46,772 nt of DNA from Ignavibacteriales bacterium CG18_big_fil_WC_8_21_14_2_50_31_20 (GTDB taxonomy: Bacteria; Bacteroidota; Ignavibacteria; Ignavibacteriales; Melioribacteraceae). Below are positions 45,629 through 46,772 of the stretch, piece after piece (the stretch's first letter is position 1; each line of letters begins with the position of its first letter). The notes beneath the pieces were generated by a model that was not told where the DNA came from, made no database searches, and saw only the letters and a program-made list of their open reading frames with translations. The stretch covers positions 655-47,426 of the forward strand of contig PCUD01000142.1 of the NCBI GenBank assembly GCA_002786785.1. The letters are read 5' to 3'. A program made the position numbers and the translations under genes.

Positions 45629-46772
45629 TTGAATAGATTAGAAAACATATTTCCAAAATATAGAAGCAAAATTATTGCTCCTCTTGTTTTATTACTTTCT
45701 GTTCTAGTTCTAATTCAATTCTATTTTATTTTTGAAATTACTCCTCAACCTAACGATGAATGTTTGTGGATTGAGCAAGAGGTTTCAAAAGATAGCATTG
45801 GCTATTTTTTTGATGAAGTTAAATTTAATGGTGTAACTTGGAATGCCGGAATTAGAGACGGCGACCAACTATTAAAAATAAGTAATAAACCAATTCGTAC
45901 ACTTTCTGAAGCAAGTTATATTTTAAATTCTATGTCTATAGCTGATTCAGCTATTTACACTGTTTCGCGAGATGGTGAAATTTTTGAAACTAAAGTTGAA
46001 GTTAAAAAACTTATTCAATTTGGTGGGCTTTCATTTGCCTTGCTTGGTCTAATTTGGTTAATTGTTGGATTTATTGTTATTAAATCAAAAGAAAATGGTG
46101 AAACTCATATTATCTTTTTTGGAATTGGAATTGCTTTTGTCTTTTTTGCATCTTTTAATTTATTAATTTCCTCAAATATTAAAAATCCTTTGTTTAATAT
46201 TCCCATTCTCATCCAAATTGTTGATCATCTTTGGACAATTGGAATTTTATTTTTACCATTTCTAATTGTAAAATTTTTCTGGATTTTTCCTAACAAAATT
46301 GAAAGATATAACAAAGTATGGCTTAATAAAGCACTATATGCCATTCCATCTTTCATGTTCGCAATTCTTGTTTATGTTAAATATAAATTTGTTTATCCCG
46401 GGGCTATTAATTCAATATATTTTTATTCTATTATTTCTGCGACTTCAATTATTTTGGTTTTCGTTGCTGCAGTAATCGGGTTCATTTCTCTGTTTAGTAA
46501 TTATTTGAGAATTGAAAACAAAAAAGATAGAAAACCAATATTTCTTATTTTAGTTGCTTATGCAATAGGAATTTTAGCAGCTATTTATTCTTTTATTTTA
46601 GTAAAAACTGGCTCACCGGCAATGATGTACAATCAACCAGAATTTTTTATGCCAATTATTCTAGTTGCTTTGCTTCCAATTGCGTTTGCTTATTCAATTT
46701 TCAAATACTCTTTATTAGATGTTTCAGATGTTGTTAAAACTACTTTACTTTATGGATTAGCAACGGTTAGCA
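45629..46772 (+). CDS. PDZ-domain membrane sensor, 3' truncated by window end
   Basis: Open frame from TTG 45629, six bases after the preceding stop, running off the window (381 codons visible). One N-terminal transmembrane helix (residues about 16-36), then a periplasmic PDZ-like domain of about 100 residues (NAGIRDGDQLLKISNKPI), then seven or so hydrophobic helices. The last visible part, KYSLLDVSDVVK, resembles the membrane-proximal segment that precedes a GAF plus PP2C or histidine kinase catalytic region in multi-TM sensors. The output domain lies beyond the window. The start could also be a later codon, but no better one is seen. Confidence 0.7.
   Translation, partial: MNRLENIFPKYRSKIIAPLVLLLSVLVLIQFYFIFEITPQPNDECLWIEQEVSKDSIGYFFDEVKFNGVTWNAGIRDGDQLLKISNKPIRTLSEASYILNSMSIADSAIYTVSRDGEIFETKVEVKKLIQFGGLSFALLGLIWLIVGFIVIKSKENGETHIIFFGIGIAFVFFASFNLLISSNIKNPLFNIPILIQIVDHLWTIGILFLPFLIVKFFWIFPNKIERYNKVWLNKALYAIPSFMFAILVYVKYKFVYPGAINSIYFYSIISATSIILVFVAAVIGFISLFSNYLRIENKKDRKPIFLILVAYAIGILAAIYSFILVKTGSPAMMYNQPEFFMPIILVALLPIAFAYSIFKYSLLDVSDVVKTTLLYGLATVS

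Overview
The window is a 46.8 kb piece of an AT-rich bacterial chromosome (by eye roughly 30% G+C), almost entirely housekeeping genes. Several things point to the Bacteroidetes/Chlorobi (FCB) group, most likely Ignavibacteria or a close relative: the plant/chlorobial-like inorganic pyrophosphatase, a DUF5683-type exported protein, lipid A genes (outer membrane present), and several intergenic matches to the Bacteroidetes-type -7 promoter element TAnnTTTG. The phylum call is inference; no 16S rRNA is present. There are no tRNAs, CRISPR arrays, IS elements or phage genes.

Layout: 1-607 is the 3' end of an rRNA operon (23S tail, 5S, terminator). 690-5588 holds ppa facing dnaX, a GAF-type methionine sulfoxide reductase and lon. 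5899-12447 runs rightward: inositol monophosphatase, cmk, rpsA, mtaB, a DUF5683-like protein and truA. 12450-21011 runs leftward: recG, gpsA-plsY, ispD-queA and ppdK. 21043-30713 is a leftward, tightly packed run: a GH2-like/membrane fusion protein, smc, an MtnX-like HAD phosphatase, lpxB, a DUF374 acyltransferase and lpxK, reading on into ppdK and its terminator at 18257-18286. 30951-38754 continues leftward: purA, a sensor histidine kinase, dCMP deaminase, ppk, mrp, a NifU-like scaffold and tpiA. An 85-nt hairpin-rich tandem repeat lies between the kinase and the deaminase.

38786-46772 is the most unusual part. It is a signalling island of partner-switching components around an ECF sigma factor: a STAS protein on the minus strand, then on the plus strand the sigma factor, a membrane-anchored protein of unknown function, a multi-TM GAF-SpoIIE phosphatase, a second STAS protein, an RsbW/SpoIIAB-like ATPase, a soluble two-GAF SpoIIE phosphatase, and a PDZ-plus-membrane sensor cut by the window edge. 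Classical partner switches (RsbU/V/W, SpoIIE/AA/AB) control sigma-B/F-type factors, so pairing with an ECF sigma is the best candidate here for an under-described regulatory system. The other main candidate is the tandem hairpin repeat at 35957-36153.

Most functions are assigned from family motifs read directly in the translations. Promoters and operators are pattern matches only, in an AT-rich sequence where chance matches are common.
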